Below are positions 47,761-58,505 of a DNA stretch of 64,000 nucleotides, one piece after another; the first letter of the stretch is position 1, and each line of letters opens with the position of its first letter. The DNA is from Epiperipatus broadwayi. Taxonomy: Eukaryota; Onychophora; Udeonychophora; Euonychophora; Peripatidae. The position numbers and the translations under genes are program-made. A model generated the notes under the pieces. That model was not told the origin of the DNA. It was given only the letters and a program-made list of their open reading frames with translations, and searched no databases. The stretch lies in the NCBI GenBank assembly GCA_028023455.1, contig JAQFVV010000449.1:378001-442000 (forward strand). Direction: 5' to 3'.

Positions 47761-47985
47761 ATTATATATATATATATATTAAGGCTATCATCTTAAGACT
47801 ATGCGCTGAAATTAAATAGTAGGGACTTTTTTTTTAAGTCGTTAATTTTGTGTTAAAGATTTGTAGAGATCCCTACTATCTAATTTCAGGTGCATAGTCT
47901 TGAGGTCATAGCCTTAATATATCTATTACTTACGTAATGAGTATGCGCTTAACAAATTAATAATAATTATAACTCTAAACAGTAT
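47756..47985. mobile_element. Hairpin element family F, copy 2
   Basis: ATATTAAGGCTATCATCTTA faces TGAGGTCATAGCCTTAATAT, with AATAGTAGGGACT and the complementary GTCCCTACTATCTAA-like block inside. The right side has the family end ATGAGTATGCGCTTAACAAA and TTATAAC. AACAGTAT occurs at both borders and may be a short target duplication. Confidence 0.7.
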
Positions 47986-47989
47986 CATA

Positions 47990-48660
47990 TATTTTCTTTC
48001 AAGCATCTAAGAGATTAAACAGGATTAGATCAAATACTATTACAGTTGCTTTTAGCCACTCTATATGTATACACATGAATCTGATAATATTCGTAATATG
48101 GGATTTTTTGTTTTATAGAATAATGTGAAACAATATTAGTTTTCTGATTTATGTTCTGAATTAAACATAGTATTCAAGTCCTGTGTGTAGGTTTTTCATT
48201 ATATTTTAAATATGATTTAATTTTCAAACTTCATTTATTGTAGTTTATTCTAATTATTTGCTATATACTGTATATATATAGAGAAGTACAACATATCATT
48301 TTCTCACACAGAATTTATTTTAATATTGCACAATGTAAAATAAACATTAAATTTTCATACAATAAAGAATGCTGAATTTTTTTTCAATTTATTAGAAATT
48401 TTAAAATCCAGATGCTATTATGTGCATATATACAATATTATTAAATATAGGATTTCCCAAAATTACATATGCAATTTATAGTTCTGACAACTCAACAAAA
48501 TATTTTATTTTCACTAATTATTTGTGCTTCATATATACATATTTTACTACGTGGAAATAACTACTGTATTTTTCAGATTATAAATATTACCATCAGATGT
48601 CATGGACAGTAATTAATGAACTGTAAATGCTTTTTAGGTTCAAAAGTGTACTTTTGACTA
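47990..48660. other. No gene recognised
   Basis: AT-rich; no family or coding signal. Confidence 0.45.
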
Positions 48661-48669
48661 TATATATTA

Positions 48670-48795
48670 AATATAATTTAGAAGAGCTTTGAACTCAGAC
48701 TTTTAAGCCCCCTACATCTATTCTCTCTATCTCATATAATCGATACAGATACCACACACATGTGGAAAAGATAAATGATCTCCAATATTCTAAAT
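48670..48795. mobile_element. Family G half copy
   Basis: TTTGAACTCAGACTTTTAAGCC and the AGATACCACACACATGTGGA block parallel the left half of the 62.55-62.66 kb copy. The TTTGAACTCAG word is the complement of a B-box-like sequence. Confidence 0.55.
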
Positions 48796-48817
48796 TTCAT
48801 TAAGTTCAGTATAGATA

Positions 48818-49386
48818 ATGTCATCATCATCATCAACCATTATCAATCCACTGCAGGATGAAGGTCTCTCCAAGTTCAATCCATCTTTTCCTATCTTTAG
48901 CTTCTCTTCTCCACATCACCCCTGCACACTTTCTTATTTCATCCATCCATCCCACATGTGGTCTCTTTCTGGGTCTTTTACAATCTCTTGGAATCCAGTT
49001 TAAAATTTCAATTGTCCATCTATTATCATCTTTTCTAGCAATATGTCCAGCCCAACTCCACTTCAGTCTTTTAATTTTTTGAATGAGGTCAGTAACACCT
49101 GTTTGTTCTCTTACCCATGCATTGCATTTTCAATCTCTTCTTGTTACTCCCAACATGCATCTCTCCATACTTCTTTGAGTGGTCTGAAGTCTCTGTATTG
49201 CTCTTCTATTAAGTGTCCAAGTCTCAGATCCATAAGTAAGATCTGGCAAAACACATTTATTAAAAACCTTCCTTTTCAAACACATAGGCATATTTCCTTT
49301 TAGTATAAAGTTATTTCTACCAAAAGCACTCCAACCAAATTTAATTCTATGATTAATTTCATCCATTATGTTTCCATCTGTATTAA
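48818..49386 (-). pseudogene. RTE LINE 3' fragment with a single nonsense codon
   Basis: Best-preserved minus-strand copy. From 49366 the frame reads MDEINHRIKFGWSAFGRNN, LTYGSETWTLNRRAIQRLQ and MERCMLGVTRRD. After one TGA (49132-49130) it continues in the same frame through NAWVREQTGVTDLI, WAGHIA, WIPRDCKRPRKRPHVGWMDE and FILQWIDNG to the ATGATGATGATG tail at 48820. The stop replaces the CGA arginine codon of the 1.3-kb copy. 5'-truncated before YLGQ. Confidence 0.92.
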
Positions 49387-49400
49387 TTTATTTTCATATT

Positions 49401-49684
49401 TATCACATAGAAAGGAAGTAAAATATAAGTTTATATTAAAAATATAAATTAAAAAATAATTATAAAAAAATATTAAAATTTCAGTAAATTAATAATATAG
49501 ACAATGTACTTGTATTTAAATATTATATATTAAATGTAATATTTGTGTTACATACAATATTGTAAAAGGATTTCTTATTTCCGATAATTATTAATTTACT
49601 GAAATTTTAATATTTTTTAATAATTATTTTTTAATTTATATTTTTAATATAAATTTATATTTTATTTCCTTTCTATATGATACG
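49401..49684. mobile_element. AT-rich palindrome
   Basis: Arms 49401-49490 and 49590-49684 are inverted copies: ATAGAAAGGAAGTAAAATAT faces its complement and TTTCAGTAAATTAATAAT occurs inverted near 49596. The loop is about 100 bp. No coding content. Confidence 0.75.
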
Positions 49685-49689
49685 CTTTT

Positions 49690-49998
49690 ATTTATTAGTG
49701 TATTGTTGTTTTTTTTTTTAAAAAATGACATCCCAATGTTTGGCTTTCGATAAACTTATATCCTGAAAGAGAGTAGTATTTTTGCTTAAGATTTAAATAT
49801 TTAGTACATTTAATTATATTATAGTAATATAATTTTAATTTTAAAATAATATATATAAATTATAAAATTAATCATAATTAATATATATATTAACTTAATA
49901 TATTTTTAAATAATTTAATATATATATAAAATTAATACATGATATTAATAATTATATAACTCTCCTATAGTATCCAACTTCTAGTCAGAACTAAGTAA
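49690..49998. other. Extremely AT-rich stretch
   Basis: Nearly pure A/T (TATATA and AATTA motifs) from about 49795 to 49950. No feature beyond composition. Confidence 0.6.
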
Positions 49999-49999
49999 A

Positions 50000-50060
50000 T
50001 AAAACAGTTATGAACAAGCATAAGAAATGGTGATCATGTGATGTTTAGTGGCTTAACTAA
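50000..50060. mobile_element. MITE family M, outer-end fragment
   Basis: AAGCATAAGAAATGGTGATC followed by ATGTGATGTTTAGTGGCTTA equals the right outer end of copy 1 at 5560-5605. Confidence 0.65.
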
Positions 50061-50064
50061 GTAA

Positions 50065-50740
50065 ATACTTAACATCTTATTGATTGACATCAACTATTAA
50101 CTCCAATATAAAATAATTAAAAATACCCACATTTTTTTGGGGGGGAAATAAACAAACTAAAGTAAATGAATAACAACAAAAAAGGTAAACAATAAAGTAT
50201 AGATCTAATTTTTGATGAAAAAAAAAATCGGTCATTGACTCTAGAATTATGAGTTTCTTTAATACTCATTAAAACTCTAATCATATAGACACCTTCAGTT
50301 GGTGTATTCATCACCAGTAAAACTATATTCAAGTATAAATTAGGTATACTTTTAGATTTTTAAGTTTTAAACGAACAAATCTCTTACACAAATCTCTCTA
50401 ACGATTTAATTATTTCATAAATAAATAAAAAATTCAGATTTCCTGAAATATCAAAAACTCCATGCATTATAAGATCCTATTATCCCTGTTTTAGCTTCTA
50501 ACATAAAAGCATTATTCCTAATTTTTTTAATTTATTAAGGACCTTCATAAAATGGAAAGAACTTTCTCTACTGATGTTTAGGTGTTTGACTAACATGCGG
50601 AGTTCTTATAAAAACTTAGTCACCTATGTTATGTGAACATCACTTTTTATGATTTCCTTGTTTTCTTTTCTGCCATATGAATTAATTTGAGGTGTGCATT
50701 TTCTTTATCTTGATCATTGTCTACTTCTTCAATAATTAAA
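50065..50740. other. No gene recognised
   Basis: AT-rich; a run of G at 50139-50146 follows T8. Short frames only. Confidence 0.45.
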
Positions 50741-50742
50741 CA

Positions 50743-51890
50743 TCACATGATCACTATCTCTTATACTAGCACATAATTGTTATTAAACAAGGCAAAACTC
50801 TCCATACAGCAGTGCCACCCTGTGCCAACCAGAGTAATCAATGGATGCCAGAAGGCTTGAGCATAAAATCCCGATCTAGTGCCTACTCATCCAATATCCC
50901 CAGACTAGTTTCTGGCTTGTGGCATTCATGAGTGAGGGGCCTTGGATCTGAGAGCACTGCACCTAGATCTTAGGATCTAATGCAACCCTTCAGAAGCCAT
51001 CTTTTATCTCTACTTAACTACAAAACTATGAGAATGAAGACGAAAACACAATCATATTTTCAATCTAAGCTTAATAGCTTATATAGTCATATGGGTCTGA
51101 ACTCAGTTTAGCACCCATACATTTTGGTTCTTTGGCTCTTTAACAACCATAGCCATCACTATTCTATTAGGTAGGATTGGTGTTAAACCACTAAACATCA
51201 CATGATCACTATCTCTTATACTAGCACATAATTGTTATTAAAAAAGGCAAAACTCTCCATACAGTAGTGCCACACTGTGCCACAAGCCAGAAACTAGTCT
51301 GGGGATATTGAATGAGTAGGCACTAGATAGGGATTTTATGCACAAGCCTTCTGGCATCCATTGATTACTCTGGTTGCCACACGGTGGCACTACTGTATGG
51401 AGAGTTTTGCCTTGTTTAATAACAATTATGTGCTAGTATAAGAGATGGTGATCATGTGATGTTTAGGGGTTTAACACCAATCCTGCCTAATACGATAGTG
51501 GTGGCTATGGTTGTTAATGAGCCAAAGACACCAAAATGTATGGGTGCTAAACTGAGTTTAGACCCATATGACTATATAAGCTATTGAACTTAGATTGAAA
51601 ATATTATTGTGTTTTTTAATTTCATTCTCATAGTTTTGTAGTTATGTAGAGATAAAAGGTGGCTTCTGGAGGGTTGCATTAGATCCTAAGATCTAGGTGC
51701 AGTGCTCTCAGATCCAAGGCTCCTCACTGACGAAGGCCACAAGCCAGAAACTTGTCTGGGGATGTTGGATGAGTAGGCACTAGATAGGTATTTTATGCAC
51801 AAGCCTTCTGGCATACCTTGATTACTCTGGTTGGCACAGGGTGGCATTACTGTATGGAGAATTTTGCCTTCTTCAATAATTTGTAGTAGT
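50743..51890. mobile_element. Nested MITE family M complex (palindrome within a palindrome)
   Basis: Outer arms 50785-51190 and about 51465-51880 are long inverted copies (about 400 bp each): AGGCAAAACTCTCCATACAG at one end faces CTGTATGGAGAATTTTGCCT at the other, and GGTAGGATTGGTGTTAAACC lies at the inner edge of the left arm. Between them sits a complete M-type element (about 51193-51475), itself palindromic, with AAACATCACATGATCACTAT at its left and the complement at its right. The same AAACATCACATG word also borders the outer left end (50743). No transposase frame is present. Confidence 0.85.
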
Positions 51891-51894
51891 GTCT

Positions 51895-52058
51895 TTATTC
51901 ATTTTTTCCCACACCCTACTTTCCTTTAGTGCAGGGTTAGGCAATTTCCCAAACTAGATTTTACTAATTTATTTAATATATTAATATAATTTATTAAATA
52001 TTTATTTAATAAATAATAAATTTAATAAATGGGGTTGCAGATATCAGAAACCCTTTTA

Positions 52059-52113
<55 letters not shown>

Positions 52114-52440
52114 TTGAGTATATAAATATTTTATAATTTTATTCCAAATTATTAATCAAGTAAATGATCACTAATAAAATAAACAAAAATCTATATAATG
52201 ATAATAATAAATTTTACAACAAGTGGAACCCTTTTAAATTTGGTGGGAGTAAACATCATCACATGATATCCCACATTTCTGCAAAATTTAAAAGGCTTCC
52301 TGTTAAAGAAGATTAGCAAAAGAAGTGAAAGGACTTTTGCATTTCTAACATTTATTTTTATTATTACTATACTATTGCTTTAATTCATTAATATATAAAT
52401 ACATATGACTTAAATAATCTCCATTTACTTTTATTTCTTT
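51895..52440. repeat. AT-rich stretch with a (TA)n microsatellite
   Basis: A (TA)n run of about 45 bp at 52063-52109, preceded by ATTTAATAAAT-type repeats. No gene. Confidence 0.8.
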
Positions 52441-52447
52441 AGCTTTC

Positions 52448-53485
52448 CATTTTAATCCACAAAATACTTCTTGCACCACTGATGTAAAAAGTTTTGGAGA
52501 TATGGAGTCATCCTGTCTTAGACTCTTCTCAATGTTAACCTTCCCATGATACTAGTAAGGTTAACAGTGAGAAAGGTGCAAGACAGAGTGAGTCCATATC
52601 TCCAAAACTTTTTACATCAGTGGTGCAAGAAGTATTTTGTGGATTAAAATATGAAGCTAAAGGAATAAAAGAAAATGGAGTTTATTTAAGCCATTTAGAT
52701 TTTGCAGATGATGTAGTTGCTTTTGCAAATAATGCTGCAGATGATGTAGTTGCTTTTGCAAATAATGCTTCAGAGCTTCAGGAAATGTTGCAAGAGTTAT
52801 CAGATGAAAGTAAAAAAGTAGGACTAAAGGTAAATGTTAAAAAATCTAAAGTAATGTTCAATGGATTTTCTCAAAAGTTGAAAATAAAAACAGGTAATGA
52901 GTTAGAAGAAATTAACAACTACAAATATCTTGGTACAGATTATTACTACAGATGCAAACATAATGGAAGTAATTAATCATAGAATTAAACTTGGAGTGTT
53001 TTTGATAGAAATAACTTAGTATGAAAAAGAAATATGCCATATTTGGAAAGGAAGGTTTTTAATAAATGTGGATTTGAGATTTGGACACTTAACAGAAGAG
53101 CAATACAAAGACATCAGATGATTCAAAGAAGTATGCAGAAATATGTGTTAGGAATAACAAGAAGCAATAAAAAAAACAATACATGGGTAGGAAAACAAAC
53201 AGATGTTACTGACATTGTTGAAAGAATTAAAAGAATGAAGTTGAGATGGGATGGATATATTTCTAAAAGAGATAATAGATGGACAGTTGAAATCTTAAGC
53301 TGAAATTCCAAAAGATAGCAAAAAATCCAGAAAGAGACCACATGTGAGATGGATGGATAAAATAAGAAAGTGTGCAAGGGCGATGTGGAGAAGAGAGGCT
53401 ACAGATTGAAGAAGATGGATTGAACTAGGGGAGACCTTTATCCTGCAGTGGACTGATAATGTTTGGTGATGATGATGATGACTAG
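52448..53485 (+). pseudogene. RTE LINE copy with an inverted 5' duplication
   Basis: The plus strand carries RT sequence from ARQSESISPKLFTSVVQEVF (about 52577-52636; counterpart of the VRQGD..SP motif) through HLDFADDVVAFANNA (FADD at 52701-52712), SDESKKVGLKVNVKKSKVMF and YLGT, then with frame breaks IWTLNRRAIQR (about 53085), WVGKQTDVTDIVERIK and RWTVEIL to FILQWTD and a GATGATGATGATG tail at 53480. An in-frame 33-bp tandem duplication (52704-52736, 52737-52769) doubles the ADDVVAFANNA codons. The first 95 bp are present a second time, inverted, just upstream (52448-52542). It is the only RTE copy here that still includes the catalytic FADD region. Confidence 0.9.
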
Positions 53486-53489
53486 CCAA

Positions 53490-53595
53490 AAAAAAAAACC
53501 CAAAACAAATTTATACTAAAAATTCTCTCATAACTATGGTTTCGTTTATTGATAAATAGACCTTCTCATGTGGAAATCAACTAGATACAAAGCAT

Positions 53596-53642
<47 letters not shown>

Positions 53643-53970
53643 AAGCAGAAATAACCTCATAAACCATTTCAAAAAACACTCATCTTTAATATAAAAGGAA
53701 GTTTTTATGAGACAGTTGTAAATGAAACCATGAGCATAAAATAATTGTAGTGTAAATTTGTCTTTTTTGTCTAGTATAAATGTTACATGCTCTTCAATTT
53801 TATTTATTATAACTAGTTTAAGGTCAGTTAGTATTTAATATATATATATAAGGTGGATAATGTAAATGGTCATTTAGCACTCATTAGTTTGACAATGATA
53901 GTAGAGCTTGAAATAATTAGAGACCATTTTGTTAAGGTGTCAAAACTGGAAATTATATAGAACTACTTTC
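53490..53970. repeat. (CA)n(TA)n microsatellite and AT-rich DNA
   Basis: CA repeat at about 53596-53622 passes into a TA repeat to 53642; a shorter TA run lies at 53839-53850. No coding signal. Confidence 0.85.
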
Positions 53971-54368
53971 TAGAGTTATAATTATTTATTAAGTGCACAG
54001 TAAGTATATATAAATACTTTTAAGACAGGCTATAACCTGTATCAGATGCACCTTGAAATTTATAATAGTCAAGCAATATCTTTATTTTCCTGACAGAGAA
54101 ACCTCTCAAATCACGACACATGATAGTGACTTTTATAAAGATAAGAGTGGCCATCTTATCTTTAACCTAACTTTCCACTTATATAGGCCAATCTGAAGCA
54201 CTTTGATTTGGGAGTGTGAAGCTGTTGTTCTCTCCACTATTTAAGTTCACTATTTCCTATACAAATTAACATTCGTGAAATCTTGCGATTTACAACGAGT
54301 TAATATTATGATCTTTATACTGAAAATATATAAACTATTGTAGAGTTATAATTATTTATTAAGCGCAT
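53970..54368. mobile_element. Family F related element with short direct repeats at its ends
   Basis: The 27-bp text beginning TAGAGTTATAATTATTTATT occurs at 53972-53998 and again at 54341-54367. The first is followed by the family F end region (AGGCTATAACCTGTATCAGA, GATGCACC). The interior contains GAAATCTTGCGATTTACAAC, which is present inverted at 61.89-61.92 kb. Compare the element at 61.74-62.20 kb. Confidence 0.55.
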
Positions 54369-54735
54369 TTTGTATATTTATACCCTGCCATACCAAATGT
54401 TCCAGAATACATCCTTCTTCTCTAAGATGTGTTTCCACTACTGCTAATATCTCAAACTCTTCATTTTCAATTGCTTTATTTAATTCCATCCACTTTTCTG
54501 GTCTCCTACCACCTTGCATATTCAAATATCCAATTTTAACAATTTCTTCTTTTCTAATTACTCTTTTATAAATTCTTTTAATTCTTTCTTCTCCATTACA
54601 TTTATAAATAACTTTCTTACCATTAATTTTACAGACACATTCCTTCTCCATATCTACACTTATATCTAAATCGACTATCTTTTGCTTATTTCTTACATTC
54701 CATCCATTCTTCTATTTGATAATACTACAATTTAA
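54345..54735 (-). pseudogene. LINE ORF start with endonuclease N-terminus
   Basis: A 99-codon minus-strand frame (54651-54352). It opens with a Lys-rich segment (CVCKINGKKVIYKCNGEER), then KIGYLNMQGGRRPEKWMELN and EFEILAVVETHLREEG. The N-Q/V-x-G followed by I-L-A-V-x-E-T-H is the start of the AP-endonuclease fold of RTE-like LINEs; the E of ETH is the usual metal-binding residue. The rest of the endonuclease and the RT are missing. Its 3' end abuts the family F repeat. It differs from the endonuclease at 13.2-14.3 kb, so two lineages are represented. Confidence 0.75.
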
Positions 54736-54739
54736 AACC

Positions 54740-55300
54740 CCACTCCCTTTACAAGTTTCCCGAAATATATTCTTTATATGTCTCCATCTATATTCATTAG
54801 TGATAAGCTGTTCAGAATTATTTTGAATCACAATAAAAATAAACTTATGGATTAATTACAAAGATTAATTTAGAATAGTTATAATTTTAAATCTTTTGAT
54901 TATTATTTAAATATTTCTATACTTATAAATTAATAAGAACACTAATAAATTATTATTTTAATATTATTAAAAATTAGTCCATCTGACAGATTGCATAATA
55001 AAATCTCATACACATTCTGGCAGAGGGCTTAGCATATCTTGAATAGACTAAATCTTTATCACTCTTGGGAAATCTGCTGCTAAAATTTACTTAATTTTTC
55101 AAAATAAAATTTGGCAACTACGATAACATACCACTGATTTAATATATTTCAATTATTGTCAATGAAAATATAAAATTTTACACATTTGATTGCATAAATA
55201 AGGCTTGACAAACATCGAGCCCAACCATAAGGTTACAATATATATGTAGTATTTAAATAACAAAATCAGTACTTGATAATGATATGGTAAAAAAATCACT
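54740..55300. other. Downstream intron next to the CELF exon, no other feature
   Basis: AT-rich, directly following the donor site at 55303. I see no conserved splicing-factor motif cluster beyond chance. Confidence 0.5.
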
Positions 55301-55303
55301 TAC

Positions 55304-55451
55304 CAGAAGTTGGAGTGAGTGCAGGATTGTTCATTCCGTTAGTAAGGGCATTCATCTGCTGCATCTGGGCAGCTGCAATAGCTGCCATGGGGTTCAGATA
55401 AGCACCTTGACTGGCTGCCGCTGCCATCAGTGCCGCCTGCTGCTGCATGAG
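55304..55451 (-). CDS. Internal exon of a CELF3-6/Bruno-3-like RNA-binding protein
   Basis: Single 148-bp exon on the minus strand. The acceptor is a short AT-rich tract ending TTTAG just above 55451; the donor is CTG|GTAAGT with GT at 55303-55302, close to the ideal consensus. It reads phase 0 to phase 1: 49 codons plus one base. The translation begins [16 protein letters not shown], continues [16 protein letters not shown] and ends LTPTS. From family knowledge, this Gln/Ala/Met-rich stretch matches the divergent linker between RRM2 and RRM3 of CELF3-6 (fly Bruno-3), where the YLNPMA and TPTSG motifs are well conserved. These proteins bind GU-rich RNA and control splicing and translation, mainly in neurons. 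The exon is clearly GC-richer than its surroundings and has no stop in frame. No RRM exon was found in the window, so both flanking introns run off the ends. Paralogue assignment within CELF3-6 is not possible from this piece. Confidence 0.9.
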
Positions 55452-55641
55452 CTAAATTAAAAATGGAGACATCAACCGTTGCAAAACTTCTGACAAGGAC
55501 CCTCTACATGGGGTGTCCAAGTCTTATACATCTTAAGCTTATAAGTAATCTTACAAATTAACATTTTATTTTTTTCAGTGTAACTGTTGGAATTTTAGGG
55601 GAAATTGAAAATACACTGTGCAGAAATATATATTTGTGAAT

Positions 55642-55644
<3 letters not shown>

Positions 55645-55684
<40 letters not shown>
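55645..55684. repeat. (TA)n microsatellite
   Basis: About 20 TA units, roughly 200 bp on the upstream-intron side of the CELF exon. Confidence 0.95.
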
Positions 55685-55687
<3 letters not shown>

Positions 55688-55937
55688 CATATGTATATCA
55701 CATCAGAGAAAACCAATCTTTCAGACATGTGCTATTGGCATTAATTTTTTGGCATTCATCCGTCAATAAGTATTTTAAGAGGATAGGTGAATCATCTATG
55801 TATGCTTAAAGCTTATTTTTATATAAACCAGCACCTATGCTTTTAAAACACTTATTGACAGATGAATGCAAGCAAGTTAATACCATTAGTAAATGTCTGA
55901 AAGATTGGTTTCCTCTCATATGATTTACATATATAGA
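55685..55937. mobile_element. Hairpin element in the intron upstream of the CELF exon
   Basis: AACCAATCTTTCAGACATGT faces its complement (55892-55912), and GGCATTCATCCGTCAATAAG faces CTTATTGACAGATGAATGC; the loop is about 60 bp. It lies some 230 bp before the exon's acceptor in transcript order. Confidence 0.8.
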
Positions 55938-55944
55938 TCACTAT

Positions 55945-57865
55945 TACGTTAATTACAAATAATCACATGTTTATAAATGTGTGTATTTAAATATATAAGT
56001 GTGTGCATATTTATGTATTCCGATGTAAATACATATATAAACACATGTATTCTTATGTTATATGTGAAGTATCATAATCAATTAAATAGGTGAACATTAT
56101 AATATATGATACCGAGTAATGAAGCCCACACTAATAATTTCACCATGAAAGAAGATATTAAATGTTATATAATAGGCAATTTTTGAATTATGGACTATGA
56201 CAATCTAAAGCTCATAGAATAAGTAAAATAAAATTCTAGCTAATATTTAAACATCCTGTGAATTAGTACTGCCATAGTTTATTTTCAGAAAAGGGCAATT
56301 AATATTACTTCATGGTGAGATCACCAGATGACAGTTCAGTGCTCTGATTCATATATTATATGTAAATATGTACAGATATATATAAAGGCATTTACAAGAA
56401 TAATAACCAACATTCCAATGGATGGAGACTTTTTTTTACGTAAAAACTGCTTTATCCATCCTTATATAATACTAAATAAAGAAATACACTTATGACACAC
56501 GTCACCAAAACCACTGAACAAACTTTAAAACAATTAGCAAATTTTTTTAACCTATGTACACTAAATATCTAACATTTAATCCTTAATTGTAGTAAGATAG
56601 TTTTTACTTAATATTGTGCCTCTTTAAAATTACAAAGTAGTATTCTAATGTTATTATAAGACATTTAAATAATACATCGACAACATAAAGAAGTTACGTG
56701 AAAATTCGATAATAGGTGCACCTACGTCTATTTTAAATTGAAAATACTTCTACAACACATACACTGTAAGTACTAAAACTGACCTTAACTCTTATCTCTA
56801 ATCCTAAGTCCTATAAAAAAAGAGGCAATAATATATTATTAATAAAAAAATCACTGCTATACACATGTTTACAGTTTAGATAAACACATATACGTAAAAA
56901 AAAAAAACAACAATAAGCGTACTACACAGAGAGAAAATAAGTTTTTTTTTAAAAAAAATACTTACACTATTAAGTGCACTTATGACTTTAAATAATATAC
57001 ATATTTGTAAAATAAAAATTGAAGACTTATTTACTTAAATTTTCTAAAAAAATGTTTAAAGTGATATTACAGTTGATAATAAAAGATTGGTTCTATGTTT
57101 GTTTAAAAATTTGTAATTTTCATTTGGTAGATCTAAGCTTTAAGTTTGCTTCATTTTGTATTATTTAAGTTATCTCGGATTGTTGTTCATGTCTTAAATC
57201 ATTTCATTCACTTAACATCTGCTATGAACAGCTCATGTTATGATTTGCATAAATATTAAATAATAGTGTTGGTAAATTTTAATAAGCTTTTAATGTTTTG
57301 TATAGTTTAATTCAGTGATATAACTCATTGACCTAAAACTTAACTCTATCTCAACAAGTTATTAAACATCACATGATACCCATAGCAACTAACCATTCAA
57401 ATATTATTATTTAATTTGTCTTTAGTTTTTTTATTATATTGCTGATAAGATTCATGAGGTCAGTAATACTATATTATGAATGTTAATATTAGAGTAGGGT
57501 ATATAGTGACATCTAGATTTTGCTTTGTGAATTACAATTTTTTTATAATTATATATATATTTTAATAAAATATGACACTATTATTGTGCACGTATATAGC
57601 TATTTCAATTGGCACAATTTGTAATATATTCTGTTACTCAAAATATAATGAAATTCTTAATTATAGTTAAGTTTTATCACCTAAAGGAAGGCTGAATTAT
57701 GGAAGCGATAGAGCTTTATAATTTTAAACCTTTTATAATCATGCCCTGGTTCAGAGTTTTTGGAATTTATAATTTTTTTTTTTGGATTTAATTATAAGTC
57801 CTCTTCCTTTATCATTATAAAATCAAACTCTGCAGAAGGCATAACAATAAACATTTACTTTACTA
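55945..57865. other. No gene recognised
   Basis: Upstream intron. A 9-12 nt A-run/T-run pair is at 56899-56960 and an AAACATCACATGAT word (as at MITE M ends) at 57364-57377. No exon signal. Confidence 0.45.
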
Positions 57866-57869
57866 TCTA

Positions 57870-57915
57870 TAGCTTAATTAGAGGGAATAGTCTGGGTTCA
57901 AATCCCCTTTAATTA
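57870..57915 (+). mobile_element. tRNA-like B-box fragment
   Basis: GTCTGGGTTCAAATCCCC contains a perfect pol-III B box (GGTTCAAATCC), preceded by AGGGAATA. No complete cloverleaf or A box could be drawn, so it is probably a SINE remnant rather than a tRNA gene. Confidence 0.45.
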
Positions 57916-58129
57916 CACCTAGCTTAAAAGTATATATAATATACTTGTATTTAAATAATATCTGTAGTTTGTATATATTCCAAATATTTTTTTACTATAA
58001 ACACTTTAAAATACGAAATATGCTTATATTTATATTAGCACAAAATTTTTATACAACAACAATTGTAATATTGCATTTCAAAAATCTCACACATCACTCT
58101 TCAGCAAAAAAACTTTTATTATTGATTAC

Positions 58130-58172
58130 AGTTTCGATGCAGTCTTCATCAGATTCAACAATAATTGTAACA
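58130..58172 (-). other. Hammerhead-like core motif
   Basis: On the minus strand AATCTGATGAAGACTGCATC is followed directly by GAAACTGT. It contains exact CTGATGA and GAAAC core words of hammerhead ribozymes with only a minimal stem II possible between. A complementary ACAGTTT lies about 80 nt upstream on the same strand and could serve as stem III. A candidate only; the cleavage dinucleotide and stem I are not convincing. Confidence 0.25.
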
Positions 58173-58505
58173 ATAAATAATAACAATTTTGAACAGATAA
58201 TAGAAGTTTTTGAATTAATGATAGTAAAACTGTACTTTCAAATTATGCATGAGTGATATATATATATATGGGTGTGTGTGGTTCTGAATAAAATATATGT
58301 CTACATCTATATGCAAATTTAAAAGTCATTTGATACTGTCATTGTTATAGTTTTATAACTACATAATAATATTGCCATATTTTATTTGTTGTATAATATA
58401 TACATATTTATTTATCAAAAAATTGTAATTCAAAAATCAAAATATAGATGCCGCCACATACTGTATAATGTTCTATTTTTCATATCACTGTATATATATG
58501 TATGC

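Noticed and set aside
48818-49303. Plus-strand frames of 60-86 codons
   Set aside because: They are the complement of the minus-strand RTE copy, recognisable by the same shadow text as at 1.8-2.0 kb.
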